Positions 27,474-34,518 of a stretch of DNA of 64,000 bases are shown in pieces; within the stretch, counting starts at the first letter, position 1; each line of letters begins with the position of its first letter. The notes beneath the pieces are model-generated. The model saw only the letters and a list, made by a program, of their open reading frames with translations, was not told the DNA's origin and did no database searches. The stretch comes from Gammaproteobacteria bacterium HGW-Gammaproteobacteria-13 (GTDB lineage: Bacteria; Pseudomonadota; Gammaproteobacteria; Pseudomonadales; Pseudomonadaceae), in the NCBI GenBank assembly GCA_002840155.1, contig PGZH01000009.1, positions 223,255-287,254 on the forward strand, given 5' to 3'. The position numbers and the translations under genes were made by a program.

Positions 27474-27680
27474 TGTAGGAGCGGGCCATGCCCGCGATGT
27501 TTTTCCGACGACCTCGGTCCTCGGGCAAGCCCCCTACGGGTTGTCGTTGTAGGGTGGATGACGTTGTTTTCATCCACCACCGTGGCGCAGTTGGTGGATG
27601 GGTGAAGCGTCATCCACCCTACGGTTCCTGCCCGCGACGCTGATCGCGGGTAAACAACTAGGCGTCCCCCCGCTCCTGCA
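27474..27680. repeat. Composite repeat: REP arms interrupted by BOX-like repeat A copy 2
   Basis: TGTAGGAGCGGGCCATGCCCGCGAT at about 27475 and ATCGCGGG...CGCTCCTGCA at about 27640-27680 look like two arms of one REP unit. Between them lies a complete repeat A (27549-27623, GTAGGGTGGATG ... CATCCACCCTAC). No gene is visible in 27429-27697. Confidence 0.75.
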
Positions 27681-27697
27681 AAGGCCTTTGACAGTTT

Positions 27698-28177
27698 TTA
27701 ATCCAACATCAACGCCAAGCTAATCCCATGCGGCTTAAACCCCAGATTGGCATAAAACGCATGGGCGGCCTCACGGCTCTGGCTGCTGGACAGCGCCACC
27801 TTGTAACAGCCCCAGGCGCGGGCGCGCTCGATGGCTTTGCCCATCAGCGCCTGGCCAATCCCCAGGCCGCGCGCCTCAGTATCCACCACCACATCTTCAA
27901 GAATCGCCGAGCGAGCGAAGTTATGCGCCAGGTGCTCGATCAGGTTGACCGTGCAGGTGCCGAGCAACTTACCGTCGCGCTCGGCCACCAGCACCACACG
28001 GCTCACTGGCAGCTCACTCAAGCGCAACGCCAACAGCTTGGCATCGGCACGCGGCTCATCGGGCGCCAGTTGTTGCAGCAAGGCCGCCAGGGCGGCAGCA
28101 TCGTTAACGCTGACCGCACGCAGGTGAAAATCGGCAAAAGGCGAATCCGGCAGATGATGCGAAGCAGCAGGGCGCAT
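27698..28177 (-). CDS. GNAT-family N-acetyltransferase
   Basis: 159 residues with the acetyl-CoA motif VDTEARGLGIGQALMGKAIERA and the motif B region SQSREAAHAFYANLGFKPHG. The ATG at 28177 has an AAGGAGAGGAG site. The substrate is unknown. The gene is isolated between a repeat cluster and tRNA-Arg(CCT). Confidence 0.88.
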   Translation of the reverse strand: MRPAASHHLPDSPFADFHLRAVSVNDAAALAALLQQLAPDEPRADAKLLALRLSELPVSRVVLVAERDGKLLGTCTVNLIEHLAHNFARSAILEDVVVDTEARGLGIGQALMGKAIERARAWGCYKVALSSSQSREAAHAFYANLGFKPHGISLALMLD

Positions 28178-28311
28178 GGCGATCTCCTCTCCTTATGACA
28201 ACCGGTTGGCAGTCAGTTGGCAGTATGGCGCCGAGATGATGGCAGCGGCATGACAAAACCGCCCAGCCTCGCTAAGATGCCGCCCGCTGGTGGCCCGTCT
28301 ATCCAGCCTCG

Positions 28312-28386
28312 GTTCCCATAGTTCAATGGATAGAATAAGCCCCTCCTAAGGGCTAGATACTGGTTCGAATCCAGTTGGGAACGCCA
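28312..28386 (+). tRNA. tRNA-Arg (CCT)
   Basis: 75 nt with CCA: acceptor GTTCCCA/TGGGAAC, anticodon loop CTCCTAA (anticodon CCT), T-arm CTGGTTCGAATCCAG. It lies about 190 bp outside the left prophage boundary and is not the integration target. Confidence 0.95.
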
Positions 28387-28573
28387 TCTACTGCAGTCCG
28401 TCAGGGTTGTTAGCAAATGCCTGGCGGCATTGCTCGCGCGAGTCAGCGCTTTACTTCGTTTATCACCGGATTATCTCGCTCAGCCAAATGCTGCTTTTGC
28501 TTTGGCCTATGCGCGCCGCTTTAACCCAAAAAGCAAAAAGCCCCGAAACCATGTGATTTCGAGGCTTTAGATT

Positions 28574-28607
28574 CTGCGATTTGGAGCGGGCGATGGGAAT
28601 CGAACCC
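28574..28607. repeat. attL core of the filamentous prophage (tRNA-Gly 3' remnant)
   Basis: 34 bp identical to 39700-39733: the 3' 26 nt of tRNA-Gly (T-arm, acceptor and CCA, minus strand) plus flanking bases. The homologous tRNA terminator hairpin (GCAAAAAGCCCCGAAA...) precedes both copies. The rest of the tRNA is missing here, as expected for the end distal to the intact target gene. Confidence 0.92.
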
Positions 28608-28956
28608 TCTGTTTCTGCCTGCGTTATCCCGCAAAGCCTTGCTATTCCTGGGCTCTAGCTGACTTACACTTGCTTTGATCCGCTTTTCTTCGCTGTGATT
28701 TCGACACTTTTTCGACACGGCAGCTAGACAGCATTGAGGCCGATCAGTAGCGTCTAGCCATCACTGCACCTTGGCTGATTTAGACCATGGGCCTTCTATG
28801 TCGCTTTTTTGCCTACCGTAGTCGCGTTTCTCATTCGTGCATCTTTGCAAATCAAGGGATCACAGCATTACAACGTACGTTATCAGAGACTTTAAGGTGT
28901 GTTATGCGACAACAATGTCGTCTAATTGATAATTGTGTTTCACAGGGAACTATCGA
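28608..28956. other. Non-coding left end of the prophage
   Basis: About 350 bp with no convincing gene. It holds the TTCGACAC direct repeat (28700-28718) and becomes AT-rich toward the channel gene. A promoter for the cargo must lie here, but I cannot name one. Confidence 0.5.
28700..28718. promoter_or_regulatory. Candidate integrase arm-type site, right arm of attP (P')
   Basis: TTCGACAC-TTT-TTCGACAC: two direct 8-mers 11 bp apart, 92 bp inside the left core. The same 19 bp occur at 39622-39640, 59 bp from the other core. In the excised circle the two sites flank the core. Confidence 0.55.
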
Positions 28957-29847
28957 GTGCTGAAATTATTTAATCGACCTTTGTATATATTTTTGCTCTA
29001 TTTAGTAGTGATCTTGATATTTGCGTTTATTTACTGGGCTTTACCCTGCAGCAGCTTTGAAAGAGATTTAACACCAAGTGAAAGCATATATTTGAGTGCA
29101 GTCACTATAACTACTCTCGGTTACGGAGACATCACCCCTGTTGATCGAGCAGGAATGTACATCACCGCTTTAGAATCAATAATTGGAATATTAATAATTG
29201 GCGTATTTATTAACTCTGCCTGGAAAAGCTATTCCGACCGAATTGAAAGCGAGCAGTCGAGGAAGATTAGAGAATCTTTAAAAGAATCGAACAAAAGCAA
29301 TCTTCTTGCGTACTTCTCTTATTTAGAATCAGTTATAGATGCGTACCGGCACATAAATTATGATATTACCACCCCGATTGCTGCTAGGAATGGTGGGGTA
29401 GATAAATTTAATTTTGGCTTTAAATTCTCCGATTTAAAAGACATGCTTGGGCCGTCATTGAGAATGAGGTATGGCTTTCCGAACAGTGTTATTTCAATAT
29501 ACTTCAATGAAGAAAAATCATTGGTCGGTGAATTTAAATATGTGCTTGCTAACTTTGGTCTTGAGGATTTTCCAAGGCTTAAAGGGCTGATAATTAATTT
29601 CCTTAGCGTTTCTCACGTTACAAATTTTGAGGAGGCTTTGGTTGGCTATGCTAAATATCCAAAAGAGAACTCCACTAGAAAAATGCTAGAGGATTTGATT
29701 CAGAAATTTGACGAACTTCCTCCTAAAGAATACCACCAGTCAAATATGCTAACCCCCGTTATTGTATTATTTCAGACCATTCCTATAAAAATGAATCTCG
29801 TCAATGAAATAGTCAAAGAATTCGTTGCCTTGAGTCAAAAAACATAA
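28957..29847 (+). CDS. Two-TM potassium-channel-like membrane protein (prophage cargo)
   Basis: 296 residues from a GTG at 28957 (AGGGAA 7 nt upstream; a TTG at 28933 is also in frame). TM1 is about residues 8-30, then a pore loop with the K+ selectivity filter TTLGYGD (52-58), TM2 about 66-85 (LESIIGILIIGVFINSAW), then a ~200-residue cytosolic part I do not recognise. The pore is of the Ion_trans_2 type. Codon use is strikingly AT-rich against the host and phage core. It is followed by the Mrr-like nuclease gene on the same strand. A defence or exclusion role is inference. Confidence 0.8.
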   Translation: MLKLFNRPLYIFLLYLVVILIFAFIYWALPCSSFERDLTPSESIYLSAVTITTLGYGDITPVDRAGMYITALESIIGILIIGVFINSAWKSYSDRIESEQSRKIRESLKESNKSNLLAYFSYLESVIDAYRHINYDITTPIAARNGGVDKFNFGFKFSDLKDMLGPSLRMRYGFPNSVISIYFNEEKSLVGEFKYVLANFGLEDFPRLKGLIINFLSVSHVTNFEEALVGYAKYPKENSTRKMLEDLIQKFDELPPKEYHQSNMLTPVIVLFQTIPIKMNLVNEIVKEFVALSQKT

Positions 29848-29942
29848 AAGTGCGCTGCTATCGGGCAAACTTTACGCACCAAACTTTATATGTCTTCGCA
29901 GTGTGCCATCACGACAATTATCTAGACTTAGAGAAATAATTG

Positions 29943-31067
29943 ATGAGTGCAAATATAAGGGATGTAGTTTCAGACTGGGGTGGCTTCGAAGAATTTGTAA
30001 AGGAAATTCATGAGGGCAAAGATGTCATCGTAGAAAGGAATGTAATTCTTACGGGGCTATCCGGTGCCCCCCGACAGATTGATGTCTATGTGACACACGC
30101 AAAAGGACCCTATAAATATTCCACGTTGATTGAGTGCAAGCACTGGAGAAATAAGGTCAAGCGACAGCAAGTAGAAAACATGTACGCAAGCATGGAAGAC
30201 TTAGGTGCCTCTAAAGGAGTGATTTTCACAACATTAGGTTACCAGTCTGGTGCGGAAAAATATGCTAAAGCTAAAAACATTGATATTTTTGTTATTAGAG
30301 ATCTAAGTCCTGAAGAGTGGGGTAAGCCAGGGAGATTAATAGAATTTTATATTCAAATATCTTCCAAAACCATTTTATCCATTGACTTACAAAATACTAT
30401 GGTCGCAAAAATAGTAGGGTCAAGTGAAGAATATCATCCGGAAATATCGCTAAATTTTGGGGCTAAAGACAAAGCACTTCAAGAAATTAAATCATTAAAC
30501 CAAAAGACCGGTGAGCTTGAAGTGTTCTCTGCAGTGGAAAATCAGATTGTATCCAGTCATAAGAAAAAAGGGGCTACCTTAGAAGAATATTTGGAAGTAG
30601 CTTCGTCGCACGGTCAAAAAGCGATAGACGAGAAGAGTTTTTTGATAAATGGAGGGGAAGATTGTATTCGTTATTTTCAAGTTAATGTTGAAATGCCTTT
30701 TAAAGATAAAGGTGAAATGCTAATGGTTATAAGCAAGGGGCAGCTTGTTTATATACCTAAAATAGTTATGAAAGTTGGTGTTAAAATTAACCAGTTTAAG
30801 TTTTCTCACGATAGAGGTAGTAATCTTTTATATGCTTTAGCTGTCGAGGATTGTATTGGCAGCAATACATTTGCAGTCAGTAAAGGAAAAGACCGAGAAA
30901 CGACAAGTTGGTTGCCTTTATCTAAGGCTGGCTCGCCTGAGCAAGTAGATTCATTGGTTAATGGATCTGTTATGAAAGTAACTACGAGCGGATTTTTTGA
31001 TCCATTAGAAATGGCAGGACTAAAAGAAGTCGAATTTAAAGAGCAGCCTATTAAATCTGATGGTTAG
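29943..31067 (+). CDS. Mrr-like restriction endonuclease-domain protein (prophage cargo)
   Basis: 374 residues. The N-terminal ~120 residues form an Mrr_cat/PD-(D/E)xK nuclease: Asp47 in RQIDVYV, Glu64-x-Lys66 in LIECKHW, then KRQQVENMYASMEDLGASKGVIFTT. The C-terminal ~230 residues are unrecognised and could be the sensor or target-binding part. AT-rich like the channel gene 95 bp upstream, so the two probably arrived together. No methyltransferase is adjacent, so it would act as a modification-dependent or conditional nuclease rather than half of a classical R-M pair (inference). Confidence 0.78.
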   Translation: MSANIRDVVSDWGGFEEFVKEIHEGKDVIVERNVILTGLSGAPRQIDVYVTHAKGPYKYSTLIECKHWRNKVKRQQVENMYASMEDLGASKGVIFTTLGYQSGAEKYAKAKNIDIFVIRDLSPEEWGKPGRLIEFYIQISSKTILSIDLQNTMVAKIVGSSEEYHPEISLNFGAKDKALQEIKSLNQKTGELEVFSAVENQIVSSHKKKGATLEEYLEVASSHGQKAIDEKSFLINGGEDCIRYFQVNVEMPFKDKGEMLMVISKGQLVYIPKIVMKVGVKINQFKFSHDRGSNLLYALAVEDCIGSNTFAVSKGKDRETTSWLPLSKAGSPEQVDSLVNGSVMKVTTSGFFDPLEMAGLKEVEFKEQPIKSDG

Positions 31068-31149
31068 ACAACCTATAGCAAGTCAATCAACTTCGCGCCT
31101 ATGGCCTGTGCGCAAGCTGCACCGGTTATTGAGGCGTTAGGCTGTACTG

Positions 31150-31701
31150 CTAATTTCTATGCTGCAGCCCAACGCGGGACTTACAGTTCCTTTGCTCAAC
31201 GCTTCCATTAGGGCGGCTTCCGCACACCCAGTCTTTTAGCTTTACTTCTTCTTTGATCACAGTCACCCGCATTTTTGCGGCAGGTTTCTCTGGCTCTATT
31301 GGTTGATAGGTGTCTTCGAAGGCCAGCACATTATCTGCGCCTCTCGGCTTGTAGTTCAGATCGTTGAACACGGTTTGCTTAGTGGCGGTGTTTTCTGTGG
31401 TTGTAGGCAGTTCCGCTTGCGGTTGAGACATTGCGTCTCGCCTTGCTTGCTCTTCGACCACTTGGCTCCAGTCCGTCTCTGGGGCGGCTCGACGGACCTC
31501 GGCAACTGGTAGTGGTTTTGGCTGTTGCTTGCTTTCGGCCAGGTTCTTTACGGTGCCCTGCAGGAAGGCTTGGCTAGCTACATAAAGTGCGCCGATGGTG
31601 ATAACGGTGCCTATCAGGCCCGGTATCACTACACCCAGGGTGCCACGCTTGCGGCTGTTGCTTCTGATCCATTCGGGGGCGTCATGCCTGTCAGCCTTCA
31701 T
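31150..31701 (-). CDS. Single-TM hypothetical protein of the prophage
   Basis: 183 residues. A basic N-terminal cytosolic stretch (SNSRKRG) is followed by one membrane helix (about 24-46, VVIPGLIGTVITIGALYVASQAF), a Gln/Pro/Glu-rich linker and a C-terminal segment with two Cys (DWVCGSRPNGSVEQRNCKSR). The ATG has AGGGAGAG upstream. It lies downstream of the repressor on the same strand, so both may be expressed in the lysogen. Function unknown. Confidence 0.7.
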   Translation of the reverse strand: MKADRHDAPEWIRSNSRKRGTLGVVIPGLIGTVITIGALYVASQAFLQGTVKNLAESKQQPKPLPVAEVRRAAPETDWSQVVEEQARRDAMSQPQAELPTTTENTATKQTVFNDLNYKPRGADNVLAFEDTYQPIEPEKPAAKMRVTVIKEEVKLKDWVCGSRPNGSVEQRNCKSRVGLQHRN

Positions 31702-31758
31702 CCTTTTCTCTCCCTGTCCTTCGGGCGTACCAGCGTCTAGTCACTTCCTGGGTGATCG

Positions 31759-32031
31759 CTATCCCGCGTCGGGTTTGCTCAAGTTTCGGTTGGCTTCGTC
31801 ATATTCAGGGCTGACCTGTCCGCTTTCTGGCATCACCTCACCAGTCGTAAGCCACCAGCGGTACTGAGGGAACACTTTGCCTATTTCCTCAATCTCTCGC
31901 GTGCCTACTCGTGCTCGCCCTCTCTTTACGTTCTGCCAGCGGAAGTACTCCTTCGTTCCCGATTCAGCGAAGGCAGAGAGTCCAGCCAGGTCAATCAATT
32001 GAATAGCTCTATCAGCTATCGGGTCTTCCAT
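31759..32031 (-). CDS. Prophage repressor-like DNA-binding protein
   Basis: 90 residues, compatible with a helix-turn-helix (AIQLIDLAGLSAFAESGTKEYFRWQNVKRGRARVGTREIEEIGKVF; positions about 10-55), as in small Pf repressors of the C type, with a short acidic tail. It is transcribed leftward, divergent from the early genes, with a palindrome-rich operator region between. This placement is the main support for a repressor role. Confidence 0.72.
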   Translation of the reverse strand: MEDPIADRAIQLIDLAGLSAFAESGTKEYFRWQNVKRGRARVGTREIEEIGKVFPQYRWWLTTGEVMPESGQVSPEYDEANRNLSKPDAG

Positions 32032-32075
32032 TGAAAATAATTCGCTTAGTCATATGTACACGGTGGCGCGGTGGT

Positions 32076-32101
32076 GTACTATTTACTTAAGTACATAGTA
32101 C
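32076..32101. promoter_or_regulatory. Candidate immunity operator palindromes
   Basis: GTACTAT (32076-32082) and ATAGTAC (32095-32101) are perfect inverted arms, and TACTTAAGTA (32084-32093) is a perfect palindrome between them. They sit in the divergent promoter region between repressor and early genes. Confidence 0.6.
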
Positions 32102-32148
32102 GCAAGTCACTGCTGCCGATTAATGCTGAACATAGTGGATTAAAGCTT

Positions 32149-32358
32149 ATGGATACGGAAGGTCTCGACCCTCAAAAGCTACACGGAGCACCACCCCTGA
32201 TGCCCTGGCCAAAGTTCGCCGAGTGGATCGGCATGAGCGATGAGCCAATTGTCGTTCGCTCCTGGGTGGAACGCGGCTACCTGCCGTCCCTCAAGGTAGG
32301 CAAGCGCACCATGGTTAACGTCGCGCTGCTTGTTCAACAGTTGCTTGATCAGGACTAA
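32149..32358 (+). CDS. Small HTH protein, excisionase-like first early gene
   Basis: 69 residues from the ATG at 32149. The core PWPKFAEWIGMSDEPIVVRSWVERGYLPSLKVGKRTMVNV resembles MerR-like/Xis winged-helix proteins: 'W..RG.LPS.KVGKR'. In Pf4 a comparable protein at this place (XisF) controls excision and opposes the repressor. No clear ribosome site. Confidence 0.65.
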   Translation: MDTEGLDPQKLHGAPPLMPWPKFAEWIGMSDEPIVVRSWVERGYLPSLKVGKRTMVNVALLVQQLLDQD

Positions 32359-32362
32359 GCCC

Positions 32363-32521
32363 ATGAGCCGCACAGACGCGCAATTCAAGCTCCGCATGCC
32401 TGCAGCACTCCGCGCCCAGGTTGAGCAAGCCGCCAAAGAGGCGCGCCGCTCCCTGAATGCTGAAATCGTCCTTCGCCTTGAAGCGAGTTTTGCCCAGGTA
32501 GGGCAGGGGGTTTCCCAGTGA
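32363..32521 (+). CDS. Arc-type ribbon-helix-helix protein
   Basis: 52 residues, MSRTDAQFKLRMP followed by ALRAQVEQAAKEARRSLNAEIVLRLE, the classical Arc/MetJ fold (strand, then two helices with the SLNAEI motif). It is a predicted dimeric DNA-binding regulator, 4 nt after the excisionase-like gene. Confidence 0.82.
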   Translation: MSRTDAQFKLRMPAALRAQVEQAAKEARRSLNAEIVLRLEASFAQVGQGVSQ

Positions 32522-32560
32522 TCTACGCCAGCTCCGGTTACCCAGGCGAGGGCATGAGCT

Positions 32561-32896
32561 ATGACGCCATCCAGCTACAGCAACCCGCAGCACGCCGAGA
32601 ACTGCGACTGCTCTGTCTGCTGGTCGAAGGCCGAGATGGCCAAGCCCGATCCTTGCCCGTGCACACCCTGCGACCAATGCCGCCCCGCGTTTGCCCGACC
32701 CGTGCGCACTCTGAAAATGCGCCTCGTCGCTGGTGCCTGGACGCCCTTGCTGTCCCAGTGGGAAATCACTCCGGCCTTTATCTGCGCGAAACACACGCCA
32801 AGCGACCGACCGCCCAAGTATTGGAGCGTTGTGGCCAACATCGGCAAGCCGGTGCCTTTCGTCCCGCTGCACGAACCTTTCGAGCTGACGGGGTGA
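32561..32896 (+). CDS. Cys-rich hypothetical prophage protein
   Basis: 111 residues with an N-terminal cluster of cysteines (CDCSVCWSK, CPCTPCDQC) that could bind zinc, then a region with Trp/Pro-rich motifs. The ATG at 32561 follows AGGCGAGGG. No family recognised. An overlapping longer frame (32518-32904) is the less likely alternative. Located among the early genes upstream of SSB. Confidence 0.6.
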   Translation: MTPSSYSNPQHAENCDCSVCWSKAEMAKPDPCPCTPCDQCRPAFARPVRTLKMRLVAGAWTPLLSQWEITPAFICAKHTPSDRPPKYWSVVANIGKPVPFVPLHEPFELTG

Positions 32897-32900
32897 GCGC

Positions 32901-33167
32901 ATGAAAGTCTCCTTCCGCGTTGGCCGCTATCTGTTGGCTTTGCTCTGGCACTGGTCGCTCCCGTTCACATTCGGCGCCGTGTTCGCCTCCGTGCTGGCCA
33001 TCCAAGGCGTACAGGAAGGCATCGAACTGCTCGATGAAGCCCTAGACGCTTCCATCACCCGAGTGGCTGACGCCTGCGTCATCCCGCCCGAACCACCCAA
33101 CCGAGGATCGCCGCCTGTGTCCGGGGCTGGTTTACCAGTCGCGGGCGCAGGTGGCGAAACGGGATGA
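32901..33167 (+). CDS. Small membrane protein of the prophage
   Basis: 88 residues with one membrane helix (about 10-35, LLALLWHWSLPFTFGAVFASVLA), an acidic helix after it and a Pro/Gly-rich tail. It starts 5 nt after the preceding gene. Function unknown; in Pf phages small membrane ORFs of unknown role occur at this place. Confidence 0.6.
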   Translation: MKVSFRVGRYLLALLWHWSLPFTFGAVFASVLAIQGVQEGIELLDEALDASITRVADACVIPPEPPNRGSPPVSGAGLPVAGAGGETG

Positions 33168-33346
33168 CAAGGGCGCGGCCCTTGGTGTCCACCGCATAAC
33201 AGTTCAACGCATCACCCGGCTTTAAACCCCGGCAAGTCGAAACAACCCAGCAGATTCGAACTGTGAAAGTTCACCTGCTCGGGATCGCTCGGCCTGCAGA
33301 AAGGCAAAACCGCGCACTAACGCGCAACTAAGCGAGGAAACAAAAG

Positions 33347-33715
33347 ATGGCACGTTCAACTATGGAAGTTGCATTTCTCGGCACCCAAATGACCCAGGTG
33401 GAAGACACCAAATATGCCAAGGTCTTCTACGGCGATGAACCTGACGGCAAGACCGAACACGGCCTGTCCATCATCGGCATGGCGATCTCCGAAGACGCCG
33501 CCGACGAAGTGTTTAACGCCGGCTCCCAGTTCGAACCGCTGCAACTGGTGCGCATCACCTTCGACGTCGCCCGTGGTGGCCAGAACAAGGGCAAGAATCT
33601 CGCCCTGCACATCGAAGCGGTAGACAAGCCAACCGCCCGCGCTGCAGCCCCACAAGCCAACGCCCAGCAACAAGCCAAGCCAGCAGCCCAGGCTGCCGAC
33701 CCGGCTAAAGGCTGA
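33347..33715 (+). CDS. Phage single-stranded DNA-binding protein (pV-like)
   Basis: 122 residues. The N-terminal ~90 residues (MARSTMEVAFLGTQM ... RITFDVARGGQNKGKNLALHIEAV) form the small OB-like fold of filamentous-phage ssDNA-binding proteins, and the Ala/Gln-rich tail (AAAPQANAQQQAKPAAQAA) is flexible. It coats the replicated single strand before extrusion. Good ribosome site (GCGAGGAAAC). 179 bp of unassigned sequence precede it. Confidence 0.78.
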   Translation: MARSTMEVAFLGTQMTQVEDTKYAKVFYGDEPDGKTEHGLSIIGMAISEDAADEVFNAGSQFEPLQLVRITFDVARGGQNKGKNLALHIEAVDKPTARAAAPQANAQQQAKPAAQAADPAKG

Positions 33716-33726
33716 GGGCCAGGGCC

Positions 33727-33924
33727 GTGCTGATCCTTGATCGCGTCGTCTGTGACGAGTGCCTGTGTGTGATGGGCCAGCTCCATCACATGCCGGCCGC
33801 ACAGAGCGACCTACTCAGCGATTTTCGCACGGCCCCTGATTACGCCATCTGCCCTGACTGCCGGGACGCCAGCGACCTGCCTGGCGACCTCAGCCAGAGC
33901 ACCTACACGGTGGCGTACCAATGA
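33727..33924 (+). CDS. Small Cys-rich hypothetical protein
   Basis: 65 residues from a GTG at 33727. Two CxxC pairs (CDECLC and CPDC) suggest a zinc-binding module. Its stop overlaps the next start (ATGA). Found between the SSB and coat-protein genes. Function unknown. Confidence 0.6.
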   Translation: MLILDRVVCDECLCVMGQLHHMPAAQSDLLSDFRTAPDYAICPDCRDASDLPGDLSQSTYTVAYQ

Positions 33925-34142
33925 ACCTGCTCGCCTGTGACGGGGAAGTCTCCGTGGTTACAGGTGCGCCCCAGTGTTCCGGTGCATGGGTCTTGGTTCA
34001 TGCACCAGAACCCTTCGATCCGAGCCAGTTAGACCCCGCACAACTTGCGGCTGCGTTCGGCGTTGGTTTCACCCTCGTCGCGACTGTCCTGCTCATCGGC
34101 ATCGGTGCCAAGGCCATTCTCGACTTCATTAAGGGCGCTTAG
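33921..34142 (+). CDS. Minor coat protein candidate (pVII/pIX-like position)
   Basis: 73 residues with a single C-terminal membrane helix (AAFGVGFTLVATVLLIGIGAKAILDFIKGA) and two N-terminal Cys. Size, helix and place directly before the major coat gene suit a minor virion protein. The C-terminal part resembles the major coat protein that follows. Confidence 0.65.
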   Translation: MNLLACDGEVSVVTGAPQCSGAWVLVHAPEPFDPSQLDPAQLAAAFGVGFTLVATVLLIGIGAKAILDFIKGA

Positions 34143-34160
34143 CGCCACAGGAGAAAGACC

Positions 34161-34385
34161 ATGAAAAACCTGAAACACGTTTCCCGTTCGCTGGCCCTGG
34201 CTCTGCCATTTAGTGCGCTGATGGCCGCCAACGCCTCGGCCGCTGGCTGGGATTACTCGTCCCTCGTCTCCGATATCGACTTCGGCACCATCGCCGCTGG
34301 TGTGCTGGCTGTGGCTGCGCTGTTGGCAGCCGTGTATGCCGGCATCAAAGGCGCAAAGGTCGTACTCGCCTTCCTGCGCGGCTGA
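34161..34385 (+). CDS. Major coat protein (pVIII/CoaB-like)
   Basis: 74 residues: a signal peptide (MKNLKHVSRSLALALPFSA to NASA), then a ~46-residue mature peptide with an amphipathic start (GWDYSSLVSDID), a membrane helix (FGTIAAGVLAVAALLAAVYAG) and a basic C-terminal end (IKGAKVVLAFLRG), the layout of inovirus major coat proteins. Strong ribosome site (CAGGAGAAAG) and an intrinsic terminator directly after it. Confidence 0.9.
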   Translation: MKNLKHVSRSLALALPFSALMAANASAAGWDYSSLVSDIDFGTIAAGVLAVAALLAAVYAGIKGAKVVLAFLRG

Positions 34386-34402
34386 GTCGCAACACCCTGA
34401 AC

Positions 34403-34428
34403 AGGGCGGGTTATCCCGCCCTTTTCTT
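34403..34428 (+). terminator. Intrinsic terminator after the major coat gene
   Basis: AGGGCGGG-TTAT-CCCGCCCT followed by TTTCTTT. The position after the major coat gene parallels the central terminator of Ff phages, keeping coat mRNA abundant. Confidence 0.88.
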
Positions 34429-34441
34429 TGAGGTCACGGCA

Positions 34442-34516
34442 ATGGCTGAACTCTATTACTTCGCGTTCTTTGTGATCGGCGCGGCCTGTGGCTACGGCGT
34501 TTTTTCGAGGTTCTGA
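34442..34516 (+). CDS. 24-residue hydrophobic phage protein (minor coat candidate)
   Basis: A short ORF that reads MAELYYFAFFVIG then AACGYGVFSRF: almost entirely one membrane helix. It lies between the terminator and the pIII-like gene, 2 nt before its start, as the tiny pVII/pIX-type genes do in other inoviruses. Confidence 0.6.
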   Translation: MAELYYFAFFVIGAACGYGVFSRF

Positions 34517-34518
34517 AC

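Noticed and set aside
28574-28610. Second tRNA-Gly at the left prophage end
   Set aside because: Only the 3' 26 nt are present; no anticodon or D arm, so it is an att remnant.
28521-28718. Small minus-strand frame across attL
   Set aside because: It covers the att core, tRNA remnant and TTCGACAC repeats; no start signal or conserved features.
28700-28718. Tail of a second, degraded integrase at the left end of the prophage
   Set aside because: Only 19 bp match, and the orientation relative to the core is wrong for a remnant integrase of a tandem element; arm sites explain both copies better.
32518-32904. 128-codon frame overlapping the Cys-rich early prophage gene
   Set aside because: It has no better ribosome site, and the frame at 32561 with clustered CxxC motifs is more protein-like; not both can be real.
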